DNA from: Smallanthus sonchifolius
Lineage: Eukaryota; Streptophyta; Magnoliopsida; Asterales; Asteraceae
DNA length: 64,000 bases
Reading direction: 5' to 3'
NCBI GenBank assembly: GCA_023525975.1
Contig: CM042021.1
Coordinates: forward strand, 105,445,501-105,509,500
Part shown: positions 32,675-44,699 of the stretch, one piece after another
How the letters are laid out: every line of letters starts with the position of its first letter
Numbering within the stretch: the first letter of the stretch is position 1
Position numbers and translations under genes: made by a program
Notes under the pieces: generated by a model
Database searches by the model: none
Told to the model about the DNA's origin: nothing
The model's input: only the letters and a program-made list of their open reading frames with translations

Positions 32675-34158
32675 TGTGACAATCGACAATTTCAGGTCAT
32701 TAATCATACTTAATTTAGAATAATTAAGTTCATTTTATACATTACAAAGTCCAATCATTAATTATCACGTATCGGTAATTCGGTGAATTACCGGGTCACA
32801 CGAATGTTGGTTACGTTTAAGACGAATAATTCAAAGTATGATTAGGAGTATAAAAATTATATGTAATACTGCGATTAATTATTTCGTGTCTAAAATAAAA
32901 TTTTGAGAATTTTTTTAGCAAATGTTTTGTCAAAAACGCAGTACATACTGCGTATTACACCAGTATCAACTGATATACAAAAATTGTCAAATTAATTATT
33001 AAATGATTTATCCATTAAAGATGTTTATATAAAAGAAATGCCATCCTTTATTAAATTCACTAGATTTTATAAAAATTAAAGATGCTAATCATGATTTACT
33101 TGGAAAGATAAAACCCACTACCATACACAAACCCCCTCCCCCCCACCCCCCTGTGTGCCGTCCCCTACCCCCACCCCTATCTTTATCTTGTTTTTGAATT
33201 TTTTATTAATCCATATTCCCTGCTAATCTCACCTATAAATAACCATACTACTTCCACTAAATCACTTTTGCAAAGCCTTAGAGAAAATCAAGCAAACCAA
33301 ACCCCTTCTCCCTCCCTTGAAATTTCGGCCACCCCCACCTCCACCTACACCACCATTTTTGTTGATATTCAAGCCATTCAAGCAACATCTTAGGTGTTCT
33401 TTTCAAGTCAAGGATTCAAGCTTTCTATCATCCTTGCCTCTTTAAGTATGAAACCCACTCCATTTATCTATTTTGTTATCTTTTATTTTTTATTGTGTTT
33501 AAACCTTTAGACCCAACAAATCTCATCATTTTAAAAAGACTAAAAATGTAACTTTTATTTCTTTTGTGAAGTTCGGTGCTAGATGCTTTATATTTGTGAT
33601 TTGTTATGTTTTATGGTTTGGATGATACACGTATGATGATGAATCATCATTTTGGTTACATGCATGTTAAAGGATCGTTATTCTTAATATAGTAACTTTG
33701 TTGATTTCAAAACCGGGTTTTGAATTAAACATAGATTTATGGTCATTTGGGTTTACAGGAGTCTTTTTACATAAGATATATGTAGGTTTTTGTGTTGGAT
33801 GATCATTTTACTATATGCAAGTCTTTGGAACAACTTTCTAGAGAAGGAAACTTTGTTGAGTCAAAAATTGGGTTTTAAGCCCTAAAATAGTTTTGATGAT
33901 GGAAATGAACTTGTTAATACACCCATAACTATTTAGAAACATTGGATGACATAAAATACTTGAGTTGTTTGATTGCATGAATCCATTGGCACTAGTGGAC
34001 TTAGGTTTACTTAGTGTTTGGATACTCGGATTATATTTTTTGTCATAAAAAGTGTTTTAGGTAAAAATTATAATGACTAATTTGGAACCAAACTTAATAA
34101 GTGAGGTAGTGTGCTTGATCAAAATGCAAAGTTGTGAACGAAAAAGTAAAGCTTGACA
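32675..34158 (+). repeat. 3' LTR of element F, 5' part
   Basis: Starts TGTGACAATCGACAATTTC, like the LTRs of A and E. C-rich tracts at 33126-33178 lie upstream of a TATA box CTATAAATAAC (about 33233). It ends without the expected TGTGACA where element D begins. Confidence 0.72.
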
Positions 34159-34524
34159 TGTTGATATACGAGGAAAGCCCTTAATCCTTGAGGATCTCAG
34201 GCATAAAACCTCGAGAGCCGACTGAACGTCGAGCTGCCTAGTGATCGTTTATTAAAACTTGAATACGAGTACAATACGAGCAGTAAAAGATCGAATGCTA
34301 AGTGTTACAGAGCTTGTTTACGAGTATTGAATAATGCTAAGTGAATTGTGTGTGTTTTCTAATCGATCTTGCTGCTGAATATATACAAAAGATAAGCTAA
34401 TTAACTATCCGAGAATCCCGGGATCGACCAAGTCTTCAAATGTGACCATTGGAAGCCTCTCCACACATCTTCTACAGGTTTCTCTTAGCTACCAGACTGA
34501 TTCTTTAGGGATGACATTGACTTC
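34159..34524. mobile_element. Left part of unclassified element D
   Basis: Begins TGTTGATATACGAGG, a plausible LTR start, and is cut at 34524 by the insertion of C. It resumes at 48160 (shared ACTTC). Orientation and family unknown. Confidence 0.4.
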
Positions 34525-36309
34525 TGATGGTGTGTAAACTATATATATGTTTTTATAAGTATTTTTCACACGATTTGAGTTTTAAAATGAGTTTTCACCA
34601 AAGACTAATCACACACACATCGGGCAAGTGTACCCGTTGGATAGCAATATAGTAAAGGTAAGAACCGGATATCAATTCGTGGATACGGTGGGAAACAATA
34701 ATTGACCGGAACTAAGATTCATTCAAGTGATGGTACAAAGATATTTTGATGAGTTTGTTTTAATTAACTAGCATGCAAATATATAAACTAAACTAAGATC
34801 ACAAGTCAAACAATCAAGGAGAAAATATCACTTTGGTGTCGAATCCATCTAGAATACATTCAATACACTCATATAAACATGGCAAATACACGAAACGTAA
34901 ATTGACTAAATTCTCGCCAAAGATATCTAATCAAATGACCATTTGGAAAGCTAGCATGAATTACACAAACCAACCACCTAAAGTCATACAATGAAGCTCA
35001 CGCGTTTAACAATCATGTCAATGTTTATAAAGATTGAACTAGCTTCCGATTAAGGTACACTAATCCAACAACTAGTTGGAAAGACAATTTGAACAACACA
35101 CTACCCATCTCAAGTTGATTAAATTAGACAACAATATGCATTTCTTCAACATACAATGTTCATATAAAGGTTATATTAATTAGGAGAATGTGTCAACAAT
35201 TCCTAGATAAACATAAACTAAGCATGAAACATCATAACAAACACTTTGTCTTTCCAAACATAAGCATAAGGATACACATACAAATATAATGATTCATAAA
35301 CAAGACTCCATTCACCATTCCTAGTCAAATGCCATAAACTAGTATAAATACATACACCAATCCATGAATATACGCATAAACCACAAGTTTTCCAACATAA
35401 TATGGCATACACAAATACAAGTCTTGTAAACAACTCAAAATACTTGAATACATAATTTCATCGAAGAATAATCATACGGTTGTCATAACATTAACACAAT
35501 AATTGCCAATAATCCATGAATGTTGTCAAATGTGTCTAAACTTCATCTAAACCAAAGTGAACAAGAGTTTTATCTCATCATGAACACAAGAATTACAAAT
35601 AAACAGGGAAAATAGTGAGAAACATGATATGAAAACAAGAATCAAACCACTCCTCCAAGCTTAGATGTTGTTGTTGATGTATGGTGATCCTCTTGATGTT
35701 GTATCCTCTCCAAGAAGCTTGAAATGTGGCTGGAACAAGGATGATACAAGCTGGAAGAGTGGGTTTTTCTCCCTGGTTGATCGATGTCTGAATGAGAGTT
35801 TAAGTTCTGTTTCTATAGAAAAGGGGAGGCACGACCGTGCTAGGAGAGAAGGCACGATCGTGCCTGGTACAAAGGCGCGGTCGTGTCTAGGTCTTAACAT
35901 GACCGTGTGACAGAGGGTTGACCGATTCGGAGCTTCCATTGGGTCCCGCTGATCGAGGATGTACGGTTGTTCAGACTCACAAGGTGACACGCGACCGTGG
36001 GGAGTCAAGGCACGGTTGTGCCTTGAATTTTGGCTTGTCGCGGTCGTGCAAGATGTGACACGACCGTGCCTAGGGTTTGCAAGCTTGGCATGGTCGTGCC
36101 AAGTAGGGGGTACGACCGTGCCTCCATCACAGAAACCCTAAAACTTCAATTTTTTATCCTGGAATCCCCTTGTTTGTTCACCTAGCTTCACAAAAACCTA
36201 CAAAACAGGAAATGAAGCAATAAGTGTCTAAACGTTGAATATAACCAAGAATTGATCGTTAAATGAGCGAAGTTTTGTGCCAAATAGATGTGTAAATCTT
36301 AACACATCA
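34525..36309 (-). repeat. 3' LTR of element C
   Basis: TGATGGTGTG ... AACACATCA on +. The TATA box seen in the other LTR (minus TTCTATATAA) is TTCTATAGAA here (35811-35820). Palindrome array at 35829-36122. Confidence 0.93.
35829..36122 (-). repeat. GGCACGACCGTGCC palindrome array, 3' LTR of C
   Basis: Eight to nine 12-14 nt palindromes in both base orders (ACGACCGT and ACGGTCGT cores), irregularly spaced. The first is 8 nt from the TATA position. Confidence 0.85.
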
Positions 36310-38180
36310 AACAACCCCACACTTGAACATTGCTTGTCCTCAAGTAAGAAATCAAAATAAAATAAAACTTCCAATGACACTATGGATCAAATCGGAAAAC
36401 CGTAAGTATTAATAAACTTATAAAGGTTTGACAAGATTTTCAAGAAATGCAAAATTAACTAAATGAAATCCAAGGAGCCCAATGAAGTAACAACCGAATG
36501 AGCAAATGAATATGCCTAGGAAATCATTAGCATGCAACTTTATGCTTCTCACAATGTTCACACACACTCGGGAATATATATAATCATACAAGTAATGGTG
36601 TATGTATAGAACACTCAAATGCCAAGACAATGAACATGCATAAATATAAGCTTGCTAAAAGATCAAATCTATACCAACTAACATGTAACAAAGCATAAAT
36701 CAAGAGGACTTTGAACGGGTTATGACTTGGCAATGGTTAGGGGTAGGGAAATGGAATTTAAAAGTGGCTAAATTGCTAAAAACCCGGCGGCTATGCTAAC
36801 TCAAAAACTAAAACAAATTCTAATATGAAAAATAAACTAACTAATACTTCCGCATAGATAAGAGCTAACAACCGAATTTTTTTTTCATCTTTGCTCACAA
36901 AATTGCTCTAATCGGCTATAATTCACCTAATTTTGGTTTTTTTTTTAAATTTTTTAATTTATTTTTTTTATGAAGGGAACTAAGTCAATATACATCTTTC
37001 CTTAGCTAAAAACTTCTCAAGAATTTAAAGATTACAACAAAATAAAAGATATAAAATTAACATTAGCCAACCGGATTTCTAACACGTGTGAAAAATAGAA
37101 TAAATAAATAAAAAGGCTAATGAAGTTTTAATGGCGGTGTAATGTTGGTAATAAAAGAAAAACACAGGATAGGCTCAACGTGGCTAACTAGTGGATGTGT
37201 TCGGGTGAGGGAAAAAAAAGATACAAGACTCACATAGTGGTTTATCCTAATGCCTCAATCATTTTTATTCAATATTTATGTTCATGATTTTGAATGTATC
37301 CTAAAAGCAAGTTCTAATAAACATGAAACATCCGGCACACTCAAATCCGCAAAAACGAGAGCAAACAATATCTAAAGCTATTAAGGCTCAAAAAATCATG
37401 AAAACGGAAAGGGATGGGTATAAGCAAAAGGTTACATGCAATTCATTCGTTTATCCCACTAAAAACTTATGATTATCACAAAAAAAAATTGGGTTTGATT
37501 CAATGGAATTTCTATCTCAATTGGTTTCAAAAAATCAAACCTCTAATATTTACAAAAATATGAATGTTAAACGATTAATTTTTATTCTATTTTTGTGTTT
37601 TTCAATTTTTATAAAATTGATTTAATGCCAATAAAAATTATGAAGGAAGATTTTGCAAAAAATGAATTGATAATATGCTAAAAGGACAAACATCGCACGA
37701 ATACATTCTCACCCTACACTTAGAATCGTACATTGCCCTCAATGTACAACAAAACAAATAATGTAGAGCGAAGAATAAACACCCAACCCCACACTTAGAA
37801 ACATACGTTGCCCTAAGTATTTACAAAAACATGCAAAGCAAAATGAAATGCAATGCAATGAAGTGTGAAGGGAGAACTGAAACTTCCCTCATGTCGATCA
37901 TGGCACACGCAAAAAACCTACCCACAACAATGACGTTCCACGTAGTTCCACAAACAATTCCAAGATCTAATCAAGACTAACAACATCAAACACAGATCAG
38001 TAACATCAAGCCAAAATATAAATAGAAATGTAAAGACAAATATATACAACAGTACACGGAAACAAAAGTACAAAGAAAGAGAAAATACAAACGCCGAAGC
38101 GTGATAACAAAGTTTGTACAAAATACAACCAAGTACAACTCACAAAAATGATACCAAAAGGCAATGGGAGGTATTACTCC
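36310..38180 (-). other. 3' untranslated interior of C with PPT
   Basis: AT-rich, many homopolymers, no convincing frame. Next to the LTR the minus strand has the purine-rich AAGTGTGGGGTTGT typical of Athila PPTs. A 6-bp inverted repeat ACTTGA/TCAAGT flanks 36321-36345. Confidence 0.6.
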
Positions 38181-38189
38181 CACTGCATG

Positions 38190-39490
38190 CCCTCGAGGTC
38201 GATGCCGGCGGCCCCGCCTCCCTCGCCTCCTGCTGCTGGTGGTAGTGACGGATGGTGCGGTGGAGATGGTGGTGGCTGATGTTGCGGTGATGGTTATGGC
38301 TGATCGGGCTGCTGCTCCGACTGCATAAAGAATGGGAGGGGAACCATGTATGGTGCCCCACCAGCAGCAGCAGCGGCGCACTGGACCTCATACTGCCATA
38401 TCCAGTAACGCATGAACAGGTCCTGTGGAATGACAATCGGAGGTGGTGGTGGCGGCGGAGGCGGCTGGTCAGGCTCATGATGCTCGTGCCCGTGATGTGG
38501 GTCGATGTGCTCCTGCTCCTGCTGAGCGGCGTGTGCCTGATGGGCGGCGGCGACGGCCTCGGCCTCGTCCTGTACAAGATCTGGACCGGGACCCGGACGG
38601 TCTGGGTCCCATATCCATCCCCATCTGTCAACCAATCGAATCCCTCCTGCGCCACGACGAGCTACGTGCATGTTTCTCAGTGTCTACACGGTCATCACGA
38701 CGGTCTCTGCCATAGGGGTCAGGTCCCCTATCAAATCTTCAGTCAACAACTGAGAGTGCCTCGCCAGCTTGGTCACAAAGTGACCTCCACAGATAGCGAT
38801 GGTAACATCGCGCCCTAAACTGTTCACCAAGTACCCCACGATAGAATGCGCAAGATTGCAGGTGCGTGGGCATACAAGGCAATACAGATAAAACGGCTCC
38901 CTCGAGTTCACTACCGTCTCCCCCTGACCTCTCCCAGATATAGAATAAACAATGCAGCGACGAAGAACATGGTACAGAGGATCCTGAAGGCTCGAAGCCT
39001 TGGTCAAACTCGGATCATACATCCCAAATCCAAACTCGTGCCAGAACTGGTCCTTGTCCTCCTCTGTCGGAAACTCGGTGATACCCTCGGTGAATATCTC
39101 TGTCTGGAGCTCCTGTCTCGTGTACAAACCCAATAGTCTCCCGAATCTGGAAACAGACATCACTCGCCACTCCCCGCCTAGCCTGAACCTATTCGTCTCG
39201 GGCTGCTCCAGGTCTGTGCAAGGATAATCGAACTCATACGTGGAGAAAAACTACATCACAAGCTCTACGTACTGGATAGCGTGGAACCTGAACAAACGGC
39301 GCCAGGGGGCGGTGACAAGATCGTTCCATTGGTCTCGCTGACCGATGGCGTCAATAGCAGCTGGCTCAAGGTGACGTGCAGCCAAAATTCGGCCCCGACG
39401 GGGCCACAAAACATCAAGACGAGCCTCGTACTCATGCTCATTGAGATCAAACTCCAAGTATGGGTGATCCTGGTTGCCTGCCATCTGCAA
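38190..39490 (-). pseudogene. Athila ORF-1/env-like region of element C
   Basis: Minus strand from 39490: a first block with FDLNEHEYEARLDVLWPRRG, a stop at 39251-39253, then a 159-codon block (39163-38684) with RFGRLLGLYTRQELQTE and YHVLRRCIVYSISGRGQGE, a stop at 38684-38686, then a Pro- and His-rich tail (38671-38294) with a run of nine prolines and an Ala-rich stretch. This resembles the ATHILA ORF-1 family found downstream of pol in Athila elements, often called env-like. No clear signal peptide or transmembrane segment is visible. Three stops occur where glutamine is plausible, so this copy is dead. Confidence 0.7.
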
Positions 39491-39539
39491 GACAACAAAA
39501 ATGAAATTAGAACAGTTATGAAAACGCTAGACTGAATTT

Positions 39540-40300
39540 ATGAAGTTTCTGACCTAAGTTATGAAGGGGCACGGCACAACCGCGCCTAGGCCAATTGTCC
39601 AGCCCACGGTCGCGCTGTGGCCGACCACGGGCACAAGTACTCGACAACACAGTCGCGCCAGGTGCAGGGCACGACTGTGCTAAGGCAAAATCAATTAGGC
39701 ATGGCCGCGCTCATCAGTGGCATGACCGTGCTTGACCAAACCAAGTTCTCCTGGAATATCAAAAGCCAAACACGACCGCGCCTGGTCATGAGCGCGACCA
39801 TGCTCAACCCATTTTAGGGTTTTCAGATTTCAAAATTTGCCATCTTCTACTTGTTTATGAAGGGGCTTTTGCAAAAACATCATCCCATGAGGCCTTAAAC
39901 AACATTTCTAACCTAAACTAACTACAAACAACAAATAAACAGACAAAGATTACGAAAACCTAAAACTAGCTAAAACCCTAGATTTCTAAACACACCAATA
40001 GACAACAATCCAAGGTCTAAACATGAATGGAAAAGAAAAGGAATCAGAAACGTACCTTAGACCGTAGAGAAGGAATCAACGCGGCTGAAATCAGGGAGAA
40101 TCGCAAGTAGGGGGGTTCGTTGGGGGGAAATGAAAAGTCTGTCTTTGAAAACTAATTTGAACCGCCCCCAAATACTGAGGCACGACCGTGCCAAGTGCTT
40201 AGGCACGACCGCGCCTAGGGTTAGAGGCACGACCACGCCTAAAGGGAGGCACGACCGTGTCTCTTGCCCAATCGACAGAAAACCCTAATTTTTATGCAAC
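39540..40300 (-). repeat. Second and third palindrome clusters inside C
   Basis: Copies and near-copies of GGCACGACCGTGCC at 39568-39810 and 40180-40262, between integrase and the env-like ORF. They are the same motif type as in the LTRs of C but more degraded. Confidence 0.7.
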
Positions 40301-40566
40301 TTGTACCAAACCCGACAGCGATTCTTCCAAACTAAAATTTCTAAAAATTCAAAAGACATACCTGAGACATCCCAATCACTATCCCAAATCCGCTCGATCC
40401 AAAAACACATCCCGATAACCTAAACTCAAAAATAAACTTTAAAATCCAAGAAAAATAAAAATAGGAAAATAAACATAGAAACAAAATCTAAGAATTGTTA
40501 CCAAAGATGATACCGAAACAGGCTAAGTTTATTAACTAGTTGTTAGCTAGACTCAAGTCCCCGAAT

Positions 40567-43500
40567 TCATTTGTCCTTGGGGTGGAGGTCAACCACCTCC
40601 AATACCGGGTCAACCGGTCCGTCAATGTATGGCTTAAGACGATGACCGTTGACCTTGAAGATCCTCCCATCTTCGTGCTCAATCTCGATGGTCCCATAAG
40701 GAAACACCTCCTTAACCGTGTAGGGACCCGTCCATCGGGACTTCAACTTCCCGGGAAACAATCGCAACCTAGAGTTGTAAAGCAACACACGACCACCCAC
40801 TCGGAATTCCTTCTTGTCCTTCAAGCGTCGGTCATGTAAACTCTTAGTGTGCTCCTTGTAGATCGTGGAGTTTGCATAGGCTTGATTCCTCAACTCATCA
40901 AGCTCATGAATCTAAGTGAACCGGTTCTCACCCGCGCTCACCAAGCCAAGATTCACCGCCTTCAACGCCCAATAAGCCTTATGCTCCAACTCCACCGGAA
41001 GATGGCACGCCTTTCCATAGATCAACCTAAATGGTGTGGTACCAATAGGCATCTTATACGCAGTCCGGAAGGCCTAAAGTACATCATCTAACCTATCCGA
41101 CCAATCCTTTCGGTTCTGACCAACCGTCTTCTCAAGAATCCGCTTTATGCCCCGGTTCATGACCTCTACCTATCCACTGTTATGTGGATGGTAGGCTGTG
41201 GAGAATCTATGGTTCACACCATATCGTGATAGTGCCTTCTCCAACTAGGAGTTGCAGAAGTGGGTCCCAAGGTCACTAATAAGAGCTTTAGGGGCACCAA
41301 AGCGAGAGAACAGCTTCTTTAGAAATCAAACAACCACCCTAGCATCATTAGTAGGCAAGGCTTGAGCCTCAGCCCACTTAGAAACGTAGTCAACATCCAC
41401 TAGTATATACCGGTTACCACGAGAAGCTTGGAAAGGTCCCATAAAGTCAATACCCCAGACATCAAAAATCTCACAAATCTGGATGATGTTCTAGGGCATC
41501 TCATTCCTCGACGAAATGTTGCTCGCCCTCTGGCAAGCGTCACAAGCTCGGATCATCTCATGAGCATCCCGGAAGATGGTAGGCCAGAAGAAACCAGCGT
41601 CAAAGACCTTCTTCGCGGTCAAGGTAGATCCATGATGTCCATCTGCCGGTCCCTCGTGGCAGTGTCTAAGCACCTGACGTGCCTCATCTCCAAACACACA
41701 CCTGCGCATGATCTGATCAGCCCTGACTCGAAACAAATAAGGATCCTCCCAAAGATAGTGCTTCACATCCGCAAAGAACTTTCGCTTCTGCTGATGCGTT
41801 AAGCCCTTAATCACAATCCCACTAGCAAGAAAGTTTTCAAAATCAGCAAACCATGGACATTCCACATCCTGTGTCTGTATGTGCATGAGAAACTCGTGGG
41901 GAAAAATGTCATTTATGGATAACCCCACAAGTTCAGATGAAGCTGAGCACTCAAGACGGGACAAGTGGTCCGCTGCGACATTCTTCGCGCCCTTCTTATC
42001 GCGAATCTCAATGTCGAACTCCTGAAGCAACAAAACCCACCGGATTAGTCGGGGTTTGGCATCCTGTTTGCTGAACAGGTGCCGAAGAGCTGCATGGTCA
42101 GTGAATACAATGGTCTTTGATAGGACGAGATAAGACCAAAATTTATTAAAAGCGAAGACAACGGCTAGGAGCTCTTTCTCCGTCGTGGTGTAGTGCTCCT
42201 GTGCGTCATTGAGCGCCTTGCTCGCATAATAAATCGGGTGAAACTGCTTCTCTCTCCTATGTCCTAACACCGCCCGAACAGCGAAGTCACTCGCGTCACA
42301 CATGATCTCAAATGGCAGCTTCCAATCAGGAGCCACCATGATAGGGGCATTCACCAACTCCTCCTTCAACAAATTGAATGCACTGAGGCACTCGTCGGAG
42401 AACACGAACTGGGCTTCCTTCTCAAAAAGCTGGGTCATCGGTCGGGCAATCTTAGAAAAATCTTTAATAAAGCGTCTGTAAAAGCCCGCGTGACCAAGGA
42501 AACTCCGAATAGATTTCACAGAAGTGGGCGGGGACAGCTTAGATATGCTATCAATCTTAGCTCTATCAACCTCAATCCCCGCGCATGAAACCTTGTGCCT
42601 AACCACAATGCCCTCCTTCACCATGAAGTGGCATTTCTCCCAGTTCAACACTAGATTGGCCTCCTCGCACCTGGCCAACATCCTCTCCAGATTCCCGAGG
42701 CAATGATCAAAGGAACTCCCAAACACAGAAAAGTCATCCATGAAAACCTCCATGGAGTCCTCAATTATATCATGGAAAATGGCCACCATGAAACGCTGGA
42801 AAGTGGCCGGAGCATTACACAATCCAAACGGCATCCGCCGATAAGCAAATGTGCCATAGGGACATGTGAATGTCGTCTTCTCCTGGTCCTCAGGGGCAAT
42901 CGGGATCTGGAAGCAGCCAGAGAAGCCATCCAGGAAACAATAGAACATCTTCCCCGCTAATCTCTCCAACATCTGATCAATGAACGAGAGGGGAAAATGG
43001 TCTTTCCGAGTAGCATCATTGAGTTTGCGGTAATCGATGCAAACTCTCCAACCTGTGACTGTACGAGTAGGAATCAATTCAATCCTATCGTTGGTGATAA
43101 CAGTCATGCCTCCCTTCTTAGGGACAACCTAAACCGGACTAACCCAAGGTGAATCGGAGATGGGATAAATCAAACCAGCGTCAAGTAACTTAATCACCTC
43201 CTTCTTCACTACCTCCTGCATGTTCGGGTTCAACCTCCTCTGGTGTTGCACAACGGACTTTTATTCATCCTCCATAAGGATCTTATGGGTACAGAAAGAG
43301 GGATTAATTCCCTTAATGTCAATAATCCTCCATGCAATAGCCCGCTTGTGCTGCTTCAGCACCTCCAATAGCCTCTCCTTCTCATCACTCGTCAAATCAG
43401 AGGCGATAAAGACAGGTAATCGAGACTCACCATCTAAAAAGGCATACTTCAAATGGCTCGGGAGCTCCTTAAGCTCAACAGATGGTGGGTCCTCAATAGA

Positions 43501-43692
43501 AGGCCGGTCAATCGGCTCATACTCTCTATCAACCATCACAAAAACCATTGAACATTGGGGAAACTCATAGCTCTCCTGGCTATGCAATTGCTCATCAAAC
43601 TGGTCCTCACCAACTGGATCAAATGTCTCCCCTCCTATAATATGGGTGTCTAGGGACTCCTCCTCAGCTGTGTCCTGGAGGTGGTCACTCAC
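40567..43692 (-). pseudogene. RT-RNase H-integrase of element C, decayed
   Basis: Minus strand: a linker (43692-43264), a stop, then RT with CIDYRKLND, MPFGLCNAPATFQRFM and FMDDFSVFG; RNase H with CDASDFA, KELLAVVFA, TDHAALRHL and the AADHLSR end; an integrase zinc finger HX..H..CDAC (near 41560) in the same 538-codon frame (43107-41494). The integrase core (GIDFMGPF, ISDLGTHFCN, VEVMNRG) and C-terminus (40893-40567, GPYTVKEVFPYG) follow with stops at 41491, 41326, 41245, 41170, 41074 and 40912. RT and RNase H motifs are intact, the core is broken. Confidence 0.93.
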
Positions 43693-43740
43693 ACAAGAAT
43701 AAATAGTCTCAACAAAGTAAAGTGAATCATCCTGATTCTA

Positions 43741-44202
43741 GGTGTGCTGCATGGATCTCCCAACATCAAAGGTCACCTCCTCTTCATCCACCCTCAATGT
43801 AAGCCTACCAGAATACACATCAATCAGGGCCTTGGCGGTGGCCAGGAACGGTCGACCTAGAATAATAGGGACATTCTTGTCCTCATCCATGTCCAGAATC
43901 ACAAAGTCTATAGGAATCACAAAACAATCAACCTTAACCAACATATTCTCCACTATCCCTCGCAGATACTTGATCGAACGATCGGCCAGCTGGATACTCA
44001 TGCGTGTCGGTGTAGGTTCTCCCAACTCAAGCTTAGCAAAGACCGCATATGGCATGATGTTAATGCTATCACCAAGGTTAGGTAAGGCATTGCTAACCGA
44101 CAAGCTACCTATCAAACAAGGGATGGTGAAACTCCCCGGATCTCGTCTCTTCTCCGGTAGCTTGTTCTGAATTACCGCCGAACACTCCTCATTCAGCGTC
44201 AC
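43741..44202 (-). pseudogene. Protease region of element C
   Basis: A 154-codon minus-strand block between two stops. The Athila aspartic protease site is normally DLGAS; here it is NLGDS (Asn codon 44077-44079), so the catalytic Asp is lost. The downstream VPIILGRPFLATAKALIDV motif is intact. Upstream (44508-44206) lies the Athila linker with VPYPGRLKKQK and ALAQMPKYARFLKDIL. Confidence 0.85.
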
Positions 44203-44205
44203 CTA

Positions 44206-44508
44206 AGACAACTCCTCCAATTTCCTCTTATTCGTGAGGATATCCTTCAAGAATCTAGCATACTTAGGCATCTGAGCTAGAGCCTCCACAAATGGAAAGT
44301 TGATATGCAACTGCTTAAACAACCCTAAAAACTTACCATACTGCTCCTCCATCTTCTGCTTCTTCAATCTGCCTGGGTATGGAACGACGGGGATGCAATC
44401 CCTCACAAGCTCGTGAGGGCGCGATGTGCTCGCCGTCTTACCCCTCGGCGGTGTCTCATCAGGAATCTCAATCGCAACCTCCTCCTCGGATAACTCATCC
44501 ACAGGAAC
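44206..44508 (-). pseudogene. gag-protease linker of element C
   Basis: Open block bounded by stops at 44509-44511 and 44203-44205. Contains CIPVVPYPGRLKKQKMEEQY and a segment with FPFVEALAQMPKYA, which is typical of Athila polyproteins just upstream of protease. Confidence 0.8.
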
Positions 44509-44699
44509 CTATGGATCCGGTCCTGTGCCTCTACCGCTCCTCAAAGTGATGGCCTTCACATGAGCCTTAGGATTGGGCTCAGTGTTGCTAGGCAGGCCAC
44601 CTGGCGGTTTCTTAGAAAGAAGCTTCGCGATCTGCCATACCTGGTTCTCTATGTTCTGGATCGAAGCTTTCTGATTCCTCAATTCAGTCTCATGCGTGT

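Noticed and set aside
38443..39136. Plus-strand ORFs of 90-113 codons over the env-like region of C
   Set aside because: Shadows of the minus-strand Athila ORF; the GC-rich low-complexity sequence opens several frames.
43129..44511. TAG codons in C as programmed readthrough sites
   Set aside because: There are more than ten of them, spread through gag, pol and env-like parts, together with a frameshift and a lost protease residue; decay explains them better.
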